Shown: positions 1-6,804, numbered from the stretch's first letter. The stretch: 7,374 bases of DNA from an uncultured Spongiibacteraceae bacterium (GCA_946480345.1 CAMLJR010000140.1:1-7374); one strand, 5' to 3'. The notes: a model not told the origin generated them from the letters alone. Program-made: numbers and translations.

Positions 1-192
1 CGCCAGTTCCGCGTTACGGTCAGCATCGGCATCGCCACCACGGTACCGAGCATCGATCAGCCGCCGTCACAGTTAGTCGCTACCGCCGACGCCGCGCTGT
101 ACCAAGCGAAAGATGCCGGACGCAACCGCGTGCACTGCATCCCGCTGACTGGACTCCGTTCGTCGACAGGGCAACCGCAACCGCATCTATAA
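1..192 (+). CDS. GGDEF-domain protein (probable diguanylate cyclase), C-terminal fragment
   Basis: The first 63 codons in frame 1 encode the end of a GGDEF domain and stop at TAA (190-192). Visible landmarks are the late beta strand with VTVSIGIA (residues 6-13 of the fragment) and the helix ADAALYQAKDAGRNRV (residues 34-49). This is the near-invariant AD-ALY-AK--GRN-V ending of diguanylate cyclases, which make c-di-GMP from two GTP. The GG(D/E)EF active-site loop and any N-terminal sensor lie off the left edge, so activity and signal input cannot be judged. A tail of about 14 residues after the domain looks non-conserved. The gene converges on motY with only 18 bp between the two stop codons and no evident hairpin terminator. 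The family call is firm. Whether it is an active cyclase or a degenerate receptor is open. Confidence 0.9.
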   Translation, partial: RQFRVTVSIGIATTVPSIDQPPSQLVATADAALYQAKDAGRNRVHCIPLTGLRSSTGQPQPHL

Positions 193-210
193 AGTTCCGT
201 TTGAAAAAGT

Positions 211-1098
211 TCAGTTCGAAGCCAGCGGCAACTCAGCGCGCTTGATTCGAATAGTCACCGTCCGCTGACCCGAGCGACGGTTGCCGGGACGCTCGCCGCG
301 ATAATCGCCGCTAATCTGTTTCGCATCGATACCGCGACTGCGCAGATATTCGGTTACCTGCTCCAGCCTGACACGGGCAATTTCCAGATTCTCCAATCGG
401 CGCGGCGTATCGGCGCTGACCGACATCAGCTCGAAGCCGGTGACAGTCCGATCCGCCTGCGCGTAACGCAACAGTTGATCGATACGCCGCAGCGCTCCGG
501 CACTGAGCTCGGTCTTTATCTCGGCAAATTCGAGCACTGCAATCTGCAACTGCTCCACCGGGACTGGCGAAAGCTGCGCGACGCATGCCTGGTACTGTCG
601 ATACGCCGGCAAAAAATTGACCGGCGATAGTCCGAGCCATGCCATCGACGCTTCCGGATCGCCGCTGGCTTGCAGCGGCCGCATAAATTGCGGCACCAGA
701 CCATTGCGCAGCGATTCGAGCACCCGATCAGCGGCGTCGTCGTCGAGCCGCAACGGCACTTTACCGGCTTGAATGGTGACGGTACCGAGCGCGATGGGCT
801 TGCGACGCGGATTCCACAGCGGCGCCGCCGCAGTGAGTTCAGCAGCGCCTTCGACCATCGGATTGTTATCGGTGCGCAACTGAAAACTGCGGCGTCCACC
901 GGCCAGCGTTTCGAAAACGGCATCGCCGTAGCGCGGCACTGTTTGACGCAGACGACAATTCAATAATGAGCGCTCGACATGCCATTCCGCGCGCACCAGC
1001 GGCGCCATGAATAGCTCGGCGCGCGCGACACCGCTGCACGTCAACAACGCTATCGCAACGAATCGCCCCAATAGCCACTTAGAGAGCCGCAACCGCAT
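211..1098 (-). CDS. motY: MotY-like flagellar stator-associated OmpA-family protein
   Basis: The 295-residue product (from ATG 1098) starts with a Sec signal peptide: basic MRLRLSKWLLGR, hydrophobic VAIALLTCSG, and cleavage probably after VARA (residue 27). The mature N-terminal half resembles the MotY-specific domain and carries two cysteines, C48 and C172, placed like the disulfide pair of Vibrio MotY. The C-terminal half (about 185-287) is an OmpA-like peptidoglycan-binding domain with the NLEIARVRLEQVTEYLRSRGI segment and a final QRTVTIRI strand. MotY forms the periplasmic T ring that lets stator units anchor around the motor in Vibrio and Pseudomonas. No mot or fli gene is adjacent, but the pyrC-rnt neighbourhood matches my recollection of motY in Pseudomonas. 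In-frame ATGs at 1140 and 1155 would add 14 or 19 residues. I chose 1098 because it gives a clean signal peptide, though no start has a good Shine-Dalgarno sequence. An unspecified OmpA-family lipoprotein is less likely because there is no proper lipobox. Confidence 0.85.
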   Translation of the reverse strand: MRLRLSKWLLGRFVAIALLTCSGVARAELFMAPLVRAEWHVERSLLNCRLRQTVPRYGDAVFETLAGGRRSFQLRTDNNPMVEGAAELTAAAPLWNPRRKPIALGTVTIQAGKVPLRLDDDAADRVLESLRNGLVPQFMRPLQASGDPEASMAWLGLSPVNFLPAYRQYQACVAQLSPVPVEQLQIAVLEFAEIKTELSAGALRRIDQLLRYAQADRTVTGFELMSVSADTPRRLENLEIARVRLEQVTEYLRSRGIDAKQISGDYRGERPGNRRSGQRTVTIRIKRAELPLASN

Positions 1099-1184
1099 AA
1101 AGACCGCAACCAATACTTTTAGGGATGATTCCTGTAGCATGCGCGCTTCACGCATTTCCCAGTCAGCTTCCCGTTTTTTCCGCT
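1099..1184. promoter_or_regulatory. Divergent motY/pyrC intergenic region
   Basis: These 86 bp must hold the promoters for both motY (minus) and pyrC (plus), unless motY starts further upstream. No convincing sigma70 pair is visible for either gene, and neither start has a recognisable Shine-Dalgarno sequence. The pyrC leader is pyrimidine-rich and contains a run of six T (1174-1179) ending 5 nt before the ATG. A short inverted repeat, ATGCG (1139-1143) and CGCAT (1151-1155), is separated by 7 nt. A possible -10 for pyrC is TAGCAT at 1135-1140, but it has no matching -35. Confidence 0.4.
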
Positions 1185-2225
1185 ATGAATGAGCTTCGCA
1201 TCACCCGCCCCGACGATTGGCATGTCCATTTACGCGACGGCATCACGCTGAATGACACTGTGCCGGCGATGGCGCGTTATTTCGGGCGCGCGATTACGAT
1301 GCCGAACCTGGTACCGCCGGTTCTCACCACCGCGCAAGCGCTCGCTTATCGCGACCGCAACAACTCCGCGCAGCAACGCTGCCCGCGGCAGGTGGAACCG
1401 TTGATGGTTTTGTACCTGACCGACAATACTAGTCCACAGGAAATTATCGAGGCGAAAAATTCCGGTTTTGTGTTCGCCGCCAAAATGTATCCGGCGGGCG
1501 CAACCACCAACTCCGACTCCGGCGTCACCGATCTCAAGCGGATCTATCCGGTGCTGGAAGCCATGCAGCAGCAAGGTTTGCCGCTGCTGTTGCACGGCGA
1601 GGTCACCGATAGCGCCATCGATATTTTCGACCGGGAACAAGTGTTTATCGACCGGCATCTGCGCGCCATTGTGCGTGACTTTCCCGCGCTCAAAGTCGTA
1701 CTCGAACACATCACCACCGCCGATGCCGCCGCGTTCGTGCGCGAAGCCCCAGCCAATGTGGCAGCGACGATCACTGCGCATCACCTGTTGTACAACCGCA
1801 ACCACATGCTCGCTGGCGGTATTCGTCCGCATTTTTATTGCCTGCCGATTCTGAAACGCGGCACGCACCAGCAGGCGCTGATCGCAGCCGCCACGTCTGG
1901 CAATCCAAAGTTCTTTTTGGGCACCGATTCGGCGCCGCATACGCGCAATAAAAAAGAAGCTGCCTGCGGCTGCGCCGGCAGCTATACCGCACACGCAGCG
2001 ATCGAGCTGTATGCCGAAGCGTTCGACCAGGCCAATGCGCTCGACAAGTTGGAAGGATTCGCCAGCTTCTACGGCGCCGACTTTTACGGTATGCCGCGCA
2101 ATCGCGACAGCATTACGCTGCGCCGCGAACCGTGGCAGGTACCTGAACAATTACCACTCGGCGATGAAACATTGGTGCCACTGCGCGCCGGTGAGACACT
2201 GCAATGGCGGGTAATCGCGGACTGA
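1185..2225 (+). CDS. pyrC: Dihydroorotase (class II, PyrC)
   Basis: This 346-residue zinc amidohydrolase cyclises N-carbamoyl-L-aspartate to dihydroorotate, the third step of de novo pyrimidine synthesis in the cytoplasm. Its length fits E. coli PyrC (348). All metal ligands are visible: H13 and H15 in [10 protein letters not shown], the carbamylated lysine K100 in [18 protein letters not shown]137 in LLLHGEV, H175 in LEHIT, and D248 in GTDSAPH. The substrate-binding [13 protein letters not shown] segment (204-216) is also present. The start is set by the conserved [16 protein letters not shown]-terminus. An in-frame ATG at 1125 would add 20 unconserved residues overlapping the motY 5' end. 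The ATG lacks a Shine-Dalgarno sequence and follows a T-rich leader. rnt follows 13 bp downstream, so the two are probably one transcript. This is the single-domain enzyme, not the PyrB-associated class I type. Confidence 0.97.
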   Translation: MNELRITRPDDWHVHLRDGITLNDTVPAMARYFGRAITMPNLVPPVLTTAQALAYRDRNNSAQQRCPRQVEPLMVLYLTDNTSPQEIIEAKNSGFVFAAKMYPAGATTNSDSGVTDLKRIYPVLEAMQQQGLPLLLHGEVTDSAIDIFDREQVFIDRHLRAIVRDFPALKVVLEHITTADAAAFVREAPANVAATITAHHLLYNRNHMLAGGIRPHFYCLPILKRGTHQQALIAAATSGNPKFFLGTDSAPHTRNKKEAACGCAGSYTAHAAIELYAEAFDQANALDKLEGFASFYGADFYGMPRNRDSITLRREPWQVPEQLPLGDETLVPLRAGETLQWRVIAD

Positions 2226-2242
2226 TGGCGAATTGTCGATGA
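2225..2242 (+). other. Five-codon bridging minicistron between pyrC and rnt
   Basis: The pyrC stop TGA (2223-2225) overlaps an ATG (TGATG, 2223-2227) that opens a reading frame encoding MANCR. That frame ends at TGA 2240-2242, which in turn overlaps the rnt ATG as ATGA (2239-2242). rnt has little Shine-Dalgarno signal, so reinitiation through this frame is plausible. It may also be coincidence. Confidence 0.35.
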
Positions 2243-2904
2243 GCACCGAATCCATCCCGACCAAACATCCGCTCGCGCTGCGTTTTCGCGGTTTTTTGCC
2301 GGTGGTCGTCGATATCGAAACCGGCGGCTTCAATTGCCGCACCGATGCCGTACTCGAAATTGCGGCCACCGCGCTGACGATGAACGAGAGCGGCGATCTG
2401 AGCATCGATGAAACCGTCGCGTTCCAGGTCGAGCCATTTCCGGGCGCCAATCTGGAACCGGCCGCGCTCGAATTCACCGGCATCGATCCACTGCATCCCG
2501 ATCGCGACGCGCAACCCGAATTCATCGTGTTCGATGAGCTGTACAAATTCGTGCGCAGCAAAGTGAAACAACACAATTGCACGCGTGCGGTGCTGGTCGG
2601 CCACAACGCGCACTTCGATCTCGGCTTTTTGCTCGCCGCAACCGAGCGCTGCAATATCAAGCGCAATCCGTTCCATCCGTTTTCGGTATTCGATACTGCA
2701 ACTCTCGCTGGCGTCGCCTTCGGCCATACGGTGCTGGCGCGCGCTTGCGGCTTGGCGGGTATCGAATTCAATAACGCGGAAGCGCACAGCGCCGCTTATG
2801 ACACCGAAAAAACGGCGCTACTGTTTTGTCAGATCGTCAATCGCTGGCGCGAACTCGGCGGTTGGCAGCCGTTGAATTTGCTCGATGACGACGAAATGCT
2901 TTAA
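2239..2904 (+). CDS. rnt: Ribonuclease T
   Basis: RNase T is a homodimeric DEDDh 3'-5' exoribonuclease that trims the 3' ends of tRNA (including CCA turnover), 5S and 23S rRNA, and also acts on DNA ends. The 221-residue product matches the family length (E. coli 215) and aligns along its whole length. The catalytic residues are D25 and E27 in [11 protein letters not shown]127 in [10 protein letters not shown], and H183 and D188 in [12 protein letters not shown]. Family segments [48 protein letters not shown] and [11 protein letters not shown] are all present. I start at ATG 2239. A TTG two codons upstream (2233) is in frame but has no better ribosome site. A five-codon reading frame bridges the pyrC stop and this start, suggesting translational coupling. 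A strong terminator follows the stop by about 20 bp. Confidence 0.97.
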   Translation: MSTESIPTKHPLALRFRGFLPVVVDIETGGFNCRTDAVLEIAATALTMNESGDLSIDETVAFQVEPFPGANLEPAALEFTGIDPLHPDRDAQPEFIVFDELYKFVRSKVKQHNCTRAVLVGHNAHFDLGFLLAATERCNIKRNPFHPFSVFDTATLAGVAFGHTVLARACGLAGIEFNNAEAHSAAYDTEKTALLFCQIVNRWRELGGWQPLNLLDDDEML

Positions 2905-2923
2905 CGCGTTATCGAAAAATCCC

Positions 2924-2961
2924 CAATAAAAAAGCCGGTATCGCTACCGGCTTTTTTATTG
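2924..2961. terminator. Bidirectional rho-independent terminator between rnt and the peroxiredoxin gene
   Basis: A perfect 17-bp inverted repeat is separated by the 4-nt loop TCGC (2941-2944). The GC core is GCCGGTA/TACCGGC (2934-2940 and 2945-2951). It is flanked by six A (2928-2933) and six T (2952-2957), so each strand reads a stem followed by a U run. It lies 19 bp after the rnt stop and 16 bp after the peroxiredoxin stop and can end both convergent transcripts. Confidence 0.95.
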
Positions 2962-2977
2962 CGCAAAAACTGAAAAA

Positions 2978-3583
2978 TTACAGTTTCGATGCGTTCTGTG
3001 CGAGATAGGAAGCCACGCCTTCGGCATTTGCTTTCATACCCTGAGCGCCTTTTTTCCAGTTCGCTGGGCACACTTCGCCGTGCTCTTCGTGGAATTGCAG
3101 CGCTTCAACCAGACGTACCAATTCGTCGATGTTACGGCCGAGCGGCAAGTCGTTGACGATCTGCGAACGCACAACACCTTTCTTGTCGATGATGAACGCG
3201 CCGCGGAAAGCCGGGCCGCCGTTCGGCGTTTCGACATCGTATGCACGCGCGATATCGTGGCTCATGTCAGCCGCGAGCGTGTATTTCACCTGGCCGATGC
3301 CGCCTTTGTCGATCGGCGTGTTGCGCCATGCGGTGTGAGTGAATTTCGAATCGATCGATACGCCGATGACTTCAACGCCGAGCGCTTTGAATGCGTCGAT
3401 GCGGTTGTCGAGTGCGATCAGCTCGGACGGACATACGAAGGTGAAGTCGAGCGGATAGAAAAACACGAGACCGTATTTGCCTTTGATCGCTTCGCTCAGC
3501 GTGAATTTATCGGCGATTTCGCCGTTGCCCAATACTGCACCACAGGTGAAATCCGGTGCCGGTTTACCGACGAGTACGCCCAT
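2978..3583 (-). CDS. Typical 2-Cys peroxiredoxin (AhpC/TSA, Prx1 type)
   Basis: This 201-residue cytosolic thiol peroxidase reduces hydrogen peroxide, organic peroxides and peroxynitrite. The peroxidatic cysteine is C51 in PLDFTFVCPSE, and the resolving cysteine is C172 in GEVCPANWKKG. Threonine T48 and the later arginine of FRGAFIID fit the active site. Length and C-terminal layout are those of the Prx1/AhpC class. It carries a GGIG motif (94-97), and the C-terminal YF motif of hyperoxidation-sensitive enzymes is reduced to YL (193-194). A good ribosome site (GGAGA, 8 nt before the ATG) supports the start. The reductant is not shown by the window: no ahpF is adjacent, so thioredoxin is plausible. 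The gene converges on rnt and shares its terminator. A homologue follows rnt in Pseudomonas, as I recall. Confidence 0.95.
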   Translation of the reverse strand: MGVLVGKPAPDFTCGAVLGNGEIADKFTLSEAIKGKYGLVFFYPLDFTFVCPSELIALDNRIDAFKALGVEVIGVSIDSKFTHTAWRNTPIDKGGIGQVKYTLAADMSHDIARAYDVETPNGGPAFRGAFIIDKKGVVRSQIVNDLPLGRNIDELVRLVEALQFHEEHGEVCPANWKKGAQGMKANAEGVASYLAQNASKL

Positions 3584-3604
3584 TTTGCCATCTCCAATAT
3601 CTTG

Positions 3605-3630
3605 GGAATCTCTGATAATTCAGCGATTCC
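3605..3630. promoter_or_regulatory. 26-bp imperfect palindrome in the peroxiredoxin leader
   Basis: The arms GGAATC (3605-3610) and GATTCC (3625-3630), and inside them CTGA (3612-3615) and TCAG (3620-3623), are exactly complementary; 10 of 13 symmetric pairs match. In the gene's own direction this is an operator-like dyad or an RNA hairpin with an AUUA loop and one internal G/A mismatch. It ends 21 bp before the ATG and about 8 nt before the GGAGA ribosome site. There is no T run after it, so it is not a terminator. It matches neither the LexA box nor the spaced OxyR pattern that I know. Confidence 0.6.
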
Positions 3631-3674
3631 ACGGTTACGAATAAGGGGGTTGTGACTGATTGATACCGGGCCTG

Positions 3675-3704
3675 ATTTTACACAGAGTTGTTTTACGCTG
3701 TCAT
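3675..3704 (-). promoter_or_regulatory. Candidate sigma70 promoter for the peroxiredoxin gene
   Basis: On the minus strand the -35 element ATGACA (complement of 3699-3704) and the -10 element TAAAAT (complement of 3675-3680) are separated by 18 bp. Each matches its consensus at five of six positions. Transcription would start near 3668, giving a leader of about 85 nt that includes the 26-bp palindrome. This would let the peroxiredoxin gene be transcribed independently of the upstream sulfur operon. Confidence 0.5.
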
Positions 3705-3769
3705 AACAAAATTCCGTTACCGCGCTTGATAAATGGTTCTCGATCGGCTCGCTATACGGCCGATGTTTT

Positions 3770-4117
3770 TCACTGGAGCCGCGCCTTCGCCATCGAAAAC
3801 AATATCGAGCAGCGATTACCGGTGCGGCAAAACGCGAGTGTCGGCTTCGGTAATTCATTGAGGTGGTTGGCAAACGCGATCACATCCTGTTCGCGGATCT
3901 GATTCGGAATGACCGGCAGATATTCGTACGCCAAACCCGCTTTCACCGCTGCCTCGTGCAACAGCTGCGACTCGGGCTGATCCGGCGCTTCGTTATCGGG
4001 ACGCGCGTTGATCACCGAGCGAAATCCCTGCGCTGCGATTTGCGCAAAATCCTCCGCCTGTAGTTGGGGGCCGACCCACAGGTCGGGGCCGATTTGAGTC
4101 AGTTGCTGTAGCGACAT
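3770..4117 (-). CDS. DUF442 (TIGR01244-type) phosphatase/rhodanese-like protein
   Basis: This 115-residue soluble protein belongs to the DUF442 family, a dual-specificity-phosphatase fold related to the N-terminal part of Blh proteins in sulfide-responsive bigR operons. Landmarks are the opening TQIGPDLWVGPQLQAEDF, the strand FRSVINARPDNEAPDQP (32-48), and the cysteine loop FCRTGNRC (96-103), with C97 as likely nucleophile and R102 as anion-binding arginine. It starts 16 bp after the metallo-beta-lactamase gene stop, with AGGA as ribosome site, so it is almost surely co-transcribed and last in the operon. The protein stops about 18 residues after the cysteine. Relatives I recall are nearer 135 residues and end with a further helix and an AGYDL-like segment, which is missing here. 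Sulfurtransferase versus phosphatase activity is unresolved in the family, so no reaction is assigned. Confidence 0.8.
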   Translation of the reverse strand: MSLQQLTQIGPDLWVGPQLQAEDFAQIAAQGFRSVINARPDNEAPDQPESQLLHEAAVKAGLAYEYLPVIPNQIREQDVIAFANHLNELPKPTLAFCRTGNRCSILFSMAKARLQ

Positions 4118-4133
4118 GGCGATATCCTCGCGA

Positions 4134-5000
4134 TCAAAGAACGTTGAGTGGAAGTTTCAAATAGCCGACGCCATTTGCTTCGGGCGGCGGAAAACGACCG
4201 CCACGAATATTGATCTGCACCGATGGCAAAAGCAGCCGCGGTTTCGGCAGCGCCCGATCGCGCTGCTGCCGCAGCGCAACGAATTGATCTTCGGTGATGC
4301 CGGCGTGCGCGTGAATGTTCCGCCCGTTTTGTTCCGCCACCGTGGTTTCCCAGCAGTACGTGCTGCGCGTCGGCGGCAGGTAATCATGACAGAGGAACAG
4401 CCGCGTCGTCGGTGGCAACGACAAAATGCCACGAATCGAGCGATACAGCGAACGCGCATCGCCGCCGGGAAAATCGCAGCGCGCGCTGCCGTAATCGGGC
4501 ATAAACAGAGTGTCGCCGATAAATGCTGCGTCATCGATCAGATAGGTTACACAGCCGAGCGTATGTCCCGGTGTGTGCAGCACGCGAATCGCTTTTCCAC
4601 CGAGTGCGATGGTTTCGCCGTCGCCCAACAGACGATCGAAATCGCTGCCGTCGCGGGCAAATTCAGCGCCAAGGTTGAAGATTTTGCCGAACACCTGCTG
4701 CACCTGCGTGATGTGTTCGCCGATCGCCGTTTTACCGCCGAGCTGTTGCTGCAGATAGATCGCTGCCGAAACATGATCGGCATGCGCGTGCGTTTCCAGA
4801 ATCCAGTCGAGCGCGTAATTGCGTTCGCGCACGAACGCAACGATACGATCGGCAAATTCGGTACTAGTGCGCGCAATGTGTGCGTCGTAATCCAGCACCG
4901 GATCGATGATGGCACAGCGCCCGCTGTCCGGATCGGCCACCACATACGAAATCGTGAAGGTCGGCTCATGAAAAAACGGCTCGATCGCTATCGGCTTCAT
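4134..5000 (-). CDS. Metallo-beta-lactamase-fold hydrolase, Blh-like; probable persulfide dioxygenase
   Basis: The 288-residue protein has the full metal-binding set of the fold: H71, H73, D75 and H76 in ETHAHADHVSAA, H146 in TPGHT, D163 in IGDTLFMPDYGSARCDFPGGDA, and H205 in FLCHDY. The GSARCDFPGGDA stretch (171-182) and the tail with PSVQINIRGGRFPPPEANG (259-277) are typical of Blh/ETHE1-like enzymes. These are mononuclear iron dioxygenases that oxidise glutathione persulfide to sulfite. I start at ATG 5000, preceded by GAGGAG with 5 nt spacing; two in-frame GTG codons (5006, 5003) are alternatives. The upstream SulP stop TGA is part of this ribosome site, and a DUF442 gene follows, so context supports sulfide detoxification. 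A glyoxalase II role is less likely given these motifs. The dioxygenase reaction is inferred from family and context. Confidence 0.87.
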   Translation of the reverse strand: MKPIAIEPFFHEPTFTISYVVADPDSGRCAIIDPVLDYDAHIARTSTEFADRIVAFVRERNYALDWILETHAHADHVSAAIYLQQQLGGKTAIGEHITQVQQVFGKIFNLGAEFARDGSDFDRLLGDGETIALGGKAIRVLHTPGHTLGCVTYLIDDAAFIGDTLFMPDYGSARCDFPGGDARSLYRSIRGILSLPPTTRLFLCHDYLPPTRSTYCWETTVAEQNGRNIHAHAGITEDQFVALRQQRDRALPKPRLLLPSVQINIRGGRFPPPEANGVGYLKLPLNVL

Positions 5001-5012
5001 CACCACTCCTCA
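5001..5012 (-). promoter_or_regulatory. Stop codon fused to the ribosome site of the Blh-like gene
   Basis: On the minus strand the SulP stop TGA (5012-5010) runs straight into GGAG, giving TGAGGAG followed by TGGTG and the ATG. A ribosome terminating on the transporter gene covers the next start site, which suggests coupled translation. Confidence 0.75.
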
Positions 5013-6746
5013 AATCGAAAAGTCTTCCGCTTCGCCGCTGAAACGCTGAAACGCCTTGTGCGTAGATTCAAATATCTCACCGGTTAACTGCGTTAGGAAA
5101 ATCGAATTATGCAGCCGTTCCAACACCGGGCCTTTGATCTCGGCGAGGTTCAGATCGATGTCGCGGCCGTGTAAATGCGTATTCAACTCGGTCAACATAT
5201 CGAGCGCCGTCGCGTCGATCTGGCTGACCGAGGACAACACCAGCAACACGTGCTTGACCGAAGGATTTCGCTGCAATTCGTCGCGCACACGTTCTTCCAC
5301 CGCCTGCGCATTCGCGAACAATAGATTTTCATCGATACGTAGCGCGAGCACATGCGACAGCGTTTCGGTTTGATAACGCTCGACGTTGCGAAACTGTTCG
5401 GTGAGCGGAATGCGACCGAGCATCGCGATATGCGGATTCCCACTGCGCCACACCAACGACACCAGCGAGATGCCGATGCCGATCGCGATACCGCCCTCGA
5501 CACCGAAGACAATAACGCCGAGCGCGGTGGCACCGAGCGCCAACCCGTCGGCGCGATCGTAACGCCACGCCTTGCGTAGCGCGGCAATGTCGATCACCGG
5601 CGCAACCGCGATAATGATTGTCGCTGCCAACACCGACACCGGCAGCGCAGTGAAGATGTCGGTAAATGCCAGTACGACGAGTGCCATCAACAACGCCGAA
5701 ATCACACCAGCCAGCGGCGTACGCGCACCGGCACTGAAGCTGACCAGCGAACGCGCGAAACCACCGTTGACTGGAAAACCGCCGGAGATCGCCGCGGCGA
5801 TATTCGCCGCACCGAGTCCGCGCAATTCGGCATCCGCCGAAATTTTTTCGCGCCGTTTGATCGCGAGTGCCTGTGCCACCGCAATGCTGCTGACAAAATT
5901 GATCAGACCGATCGCAAAGGCTGGAAATAGCAGCGCTTTGATGTAGGGCAGATCAGCTTTTGGTAACTGCAACGGCGGCAGACCCCGAGGGATCGCACCG
6001 ACCACGGCAATGCCGTACTGCGCCGACAGTTGCCAGTGCGCCGCGCACGCGATGCCGAGCAGTACAACAAGCATCGGCGCCAGCTTGGGCACCAGCGATG
6101 CCGTCGTCATACGCATACCGAGTGCTCGTGCCACGCCCGCCGAATATTCGCGCGCCATGATCAAAAACAGCAGCGCGGCACCGCCAGTCATCGCCGTCGG
6201 CCAGTGAATATCGGCGCTCGCCCGCAGCAGCCCGACAATCAATGCCAGCGTGGTATCGCCGTGCGCATGCAATCCGAGCAGCGGGTTGATTTGCCCGATC
6301 AGAATCAGCAGCGAAGAACCGGAGGTGAAGCCGCTGATCACCGGATTGCTCAGCAGCTTCGCGAGAAACCCAAACCGTAGCAGCCCAAACACAAACAGCA
6401 TCGCGCCGGAGAGCAGTGCGAGCAGCGCCGCTCCGGCGATATATCTCTCGCTGCCAGGCACCGCCAATGGCGCCAGCGCAGCTGCAGTCATCAGTGAGGT
6501 GACGGCCACCGGCCCCACCGCGAGTGTCATGCTGCTGCCGAACAGCGCATACGCAACCAACGGCAGAATGCTCGCGTACATACCGTACTGCGGCGGCAGA
6601 CCGGCAACCAGCGCATACGCCATGCTCTGCGGCACCAGCATGATCGCGACGATCGCACCGGCGAGCAGATCCTGCGGCAACAATTCAACACGATAGCCGC
6701 GCAGCCATGCCGGAACCATTAATCGCATTCGTTCACTTTGCGCCAT
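5010..6746 (-). CDS. SulP-family anion transporter (sulfate permease-like) with STAS domain
   Basis: The 578-residue inner-membrane protein has the SulP plan. A hydrophobic region of many membrane spans (about 25-435) starts with the signature LLAGAIVAIMLVPQSMAYAL (28-47) and GLPPQYGMYAS (49-59). It also contains the conserved SGGFPVNGGFARS loop (321-333). A cytoplasmic STAS domain (about 462-562) includes LALRIDENLLFANA, SQIDATALDMLTEL and LAEIKGPVLERL. SulP proteins carry sulfate, bicarbonate or other anions by symport or exchange. The substrate is not readable from the motifs, but lying between trxC and a persulfide dioxygenase gene points to sulfate or sulfite. I start at ATG 6746, with AAGGGA upstream. 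The open frame continues to 6971, but the added 75 residues are Cys/His/Arg-rich, unlike a SulP N-terminus, and overlap trxC. The stop overlaps the ribosome site of the next gene. Confidence 0.93.
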   Translation of the reverse strand: MAQSERMRLMVPAWLRGYRVELLPQDLLAGAIVAIMLVPQSMAYALVAGLPPQYGMYASILPLVAYALFGSSMTLAVGPVAVTSLMTAAALAPLAVPGSERYIAGAALLALLSGAMLFVFGLLRFGFLAKLLSNPVISGFTSGSSLLILIGQINPLLGLHAHGDTTLALIVGLLRASADIHWPTAMTGGAALLFLIMAREYSAGVARALGMRMTTASLVPKLAPMLVVLLGIACAAHWQLSAQYGIAVVGAIPRGLPPLQLPKADLPYIKALLFPAFAIGLINFVSSIAVAQALAIKRREKISADAELRGLGAANIAAAISGGFPVNGGFARSLVSFSAGARTPLAGVISALLMALVVLAFTDIFTALPVSVLAATIIIAVAPVIDIAALRKAWRYDRADGLALGATALGVIVFGVEGGIAIGIGISLVSLVWRSGNPHIAMLGRIPLTEQFRNVERYQTETLSHVLALRIDENLLFANAQAVEERVRDELQRNPSVKHVLLVLSSVSQIDATALDMLTELNTHLHGRDIDLNLAEIKGPVLERLHNSIFLTQLTGEIFESTHKAFQRFSGEAEDFSI

Positions 6747-6804
6747 GCCGATTACTGTCCCTTGCCGCTGAGCAATACCGTTAGCACCTGTCACCTGCGC
6801 CCTA

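Noticed and set aside
193..210. Terminator between the GGDEF gene and motY
   Set aside because: Only 18 bp separate the stops and no stem-loop with a T run is visible.
1020..1050. Lipoprotein signal in MotY around LLTC
   Set aside because: The residue before the cysteine is threonine rather than Gly/Ala/Ser, and a clean signal peptidase I site (VARA) follows six residues later.
1125..1184. 20-residue N-terminal extension of PyrC from ATG 1125
   Set aside because: The dihydroorotase N-terminus begins at [15 protein letters not shown]. The extension is not family-like and overlaps the motY control region.
1099..1200. Sigma28-type promoter for motY
   Set aside because: A GCGGAAAA stretch loosely resembles the -10 element, but no matching -35 lies at the required distance.
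1230..2150. Long minus-strand open frame antisense to pyrC
   Set aside because: pyrC motifs occupy the other strand throughout. The antisense product shows no family features and arises from the codon bias of GC-rich DNA.
2113..2787. Overlapping minus-strand open frames antisense to rnt
   Set aside because: rnt has complete catalytic motifs on the plus strand. The antisense frames lack family motifs and a convincing start.
3743..3764. Inverted repeat ATCGGC/GCCGAT just after the DUF442 gene, as a terminator
   Set aside because: On the minus strand it has a 10-nt loop and no U run. The T run lies on the plus-strand side, where no gene needs it.
4116..5087. Long plus-strand open frame of 323 codons antisense to the Blh-like gene
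   Set aside because: It is a shadow of a strongly supported gene. Its product is Arg/Gln/Ala-rich with no recognisable domain.
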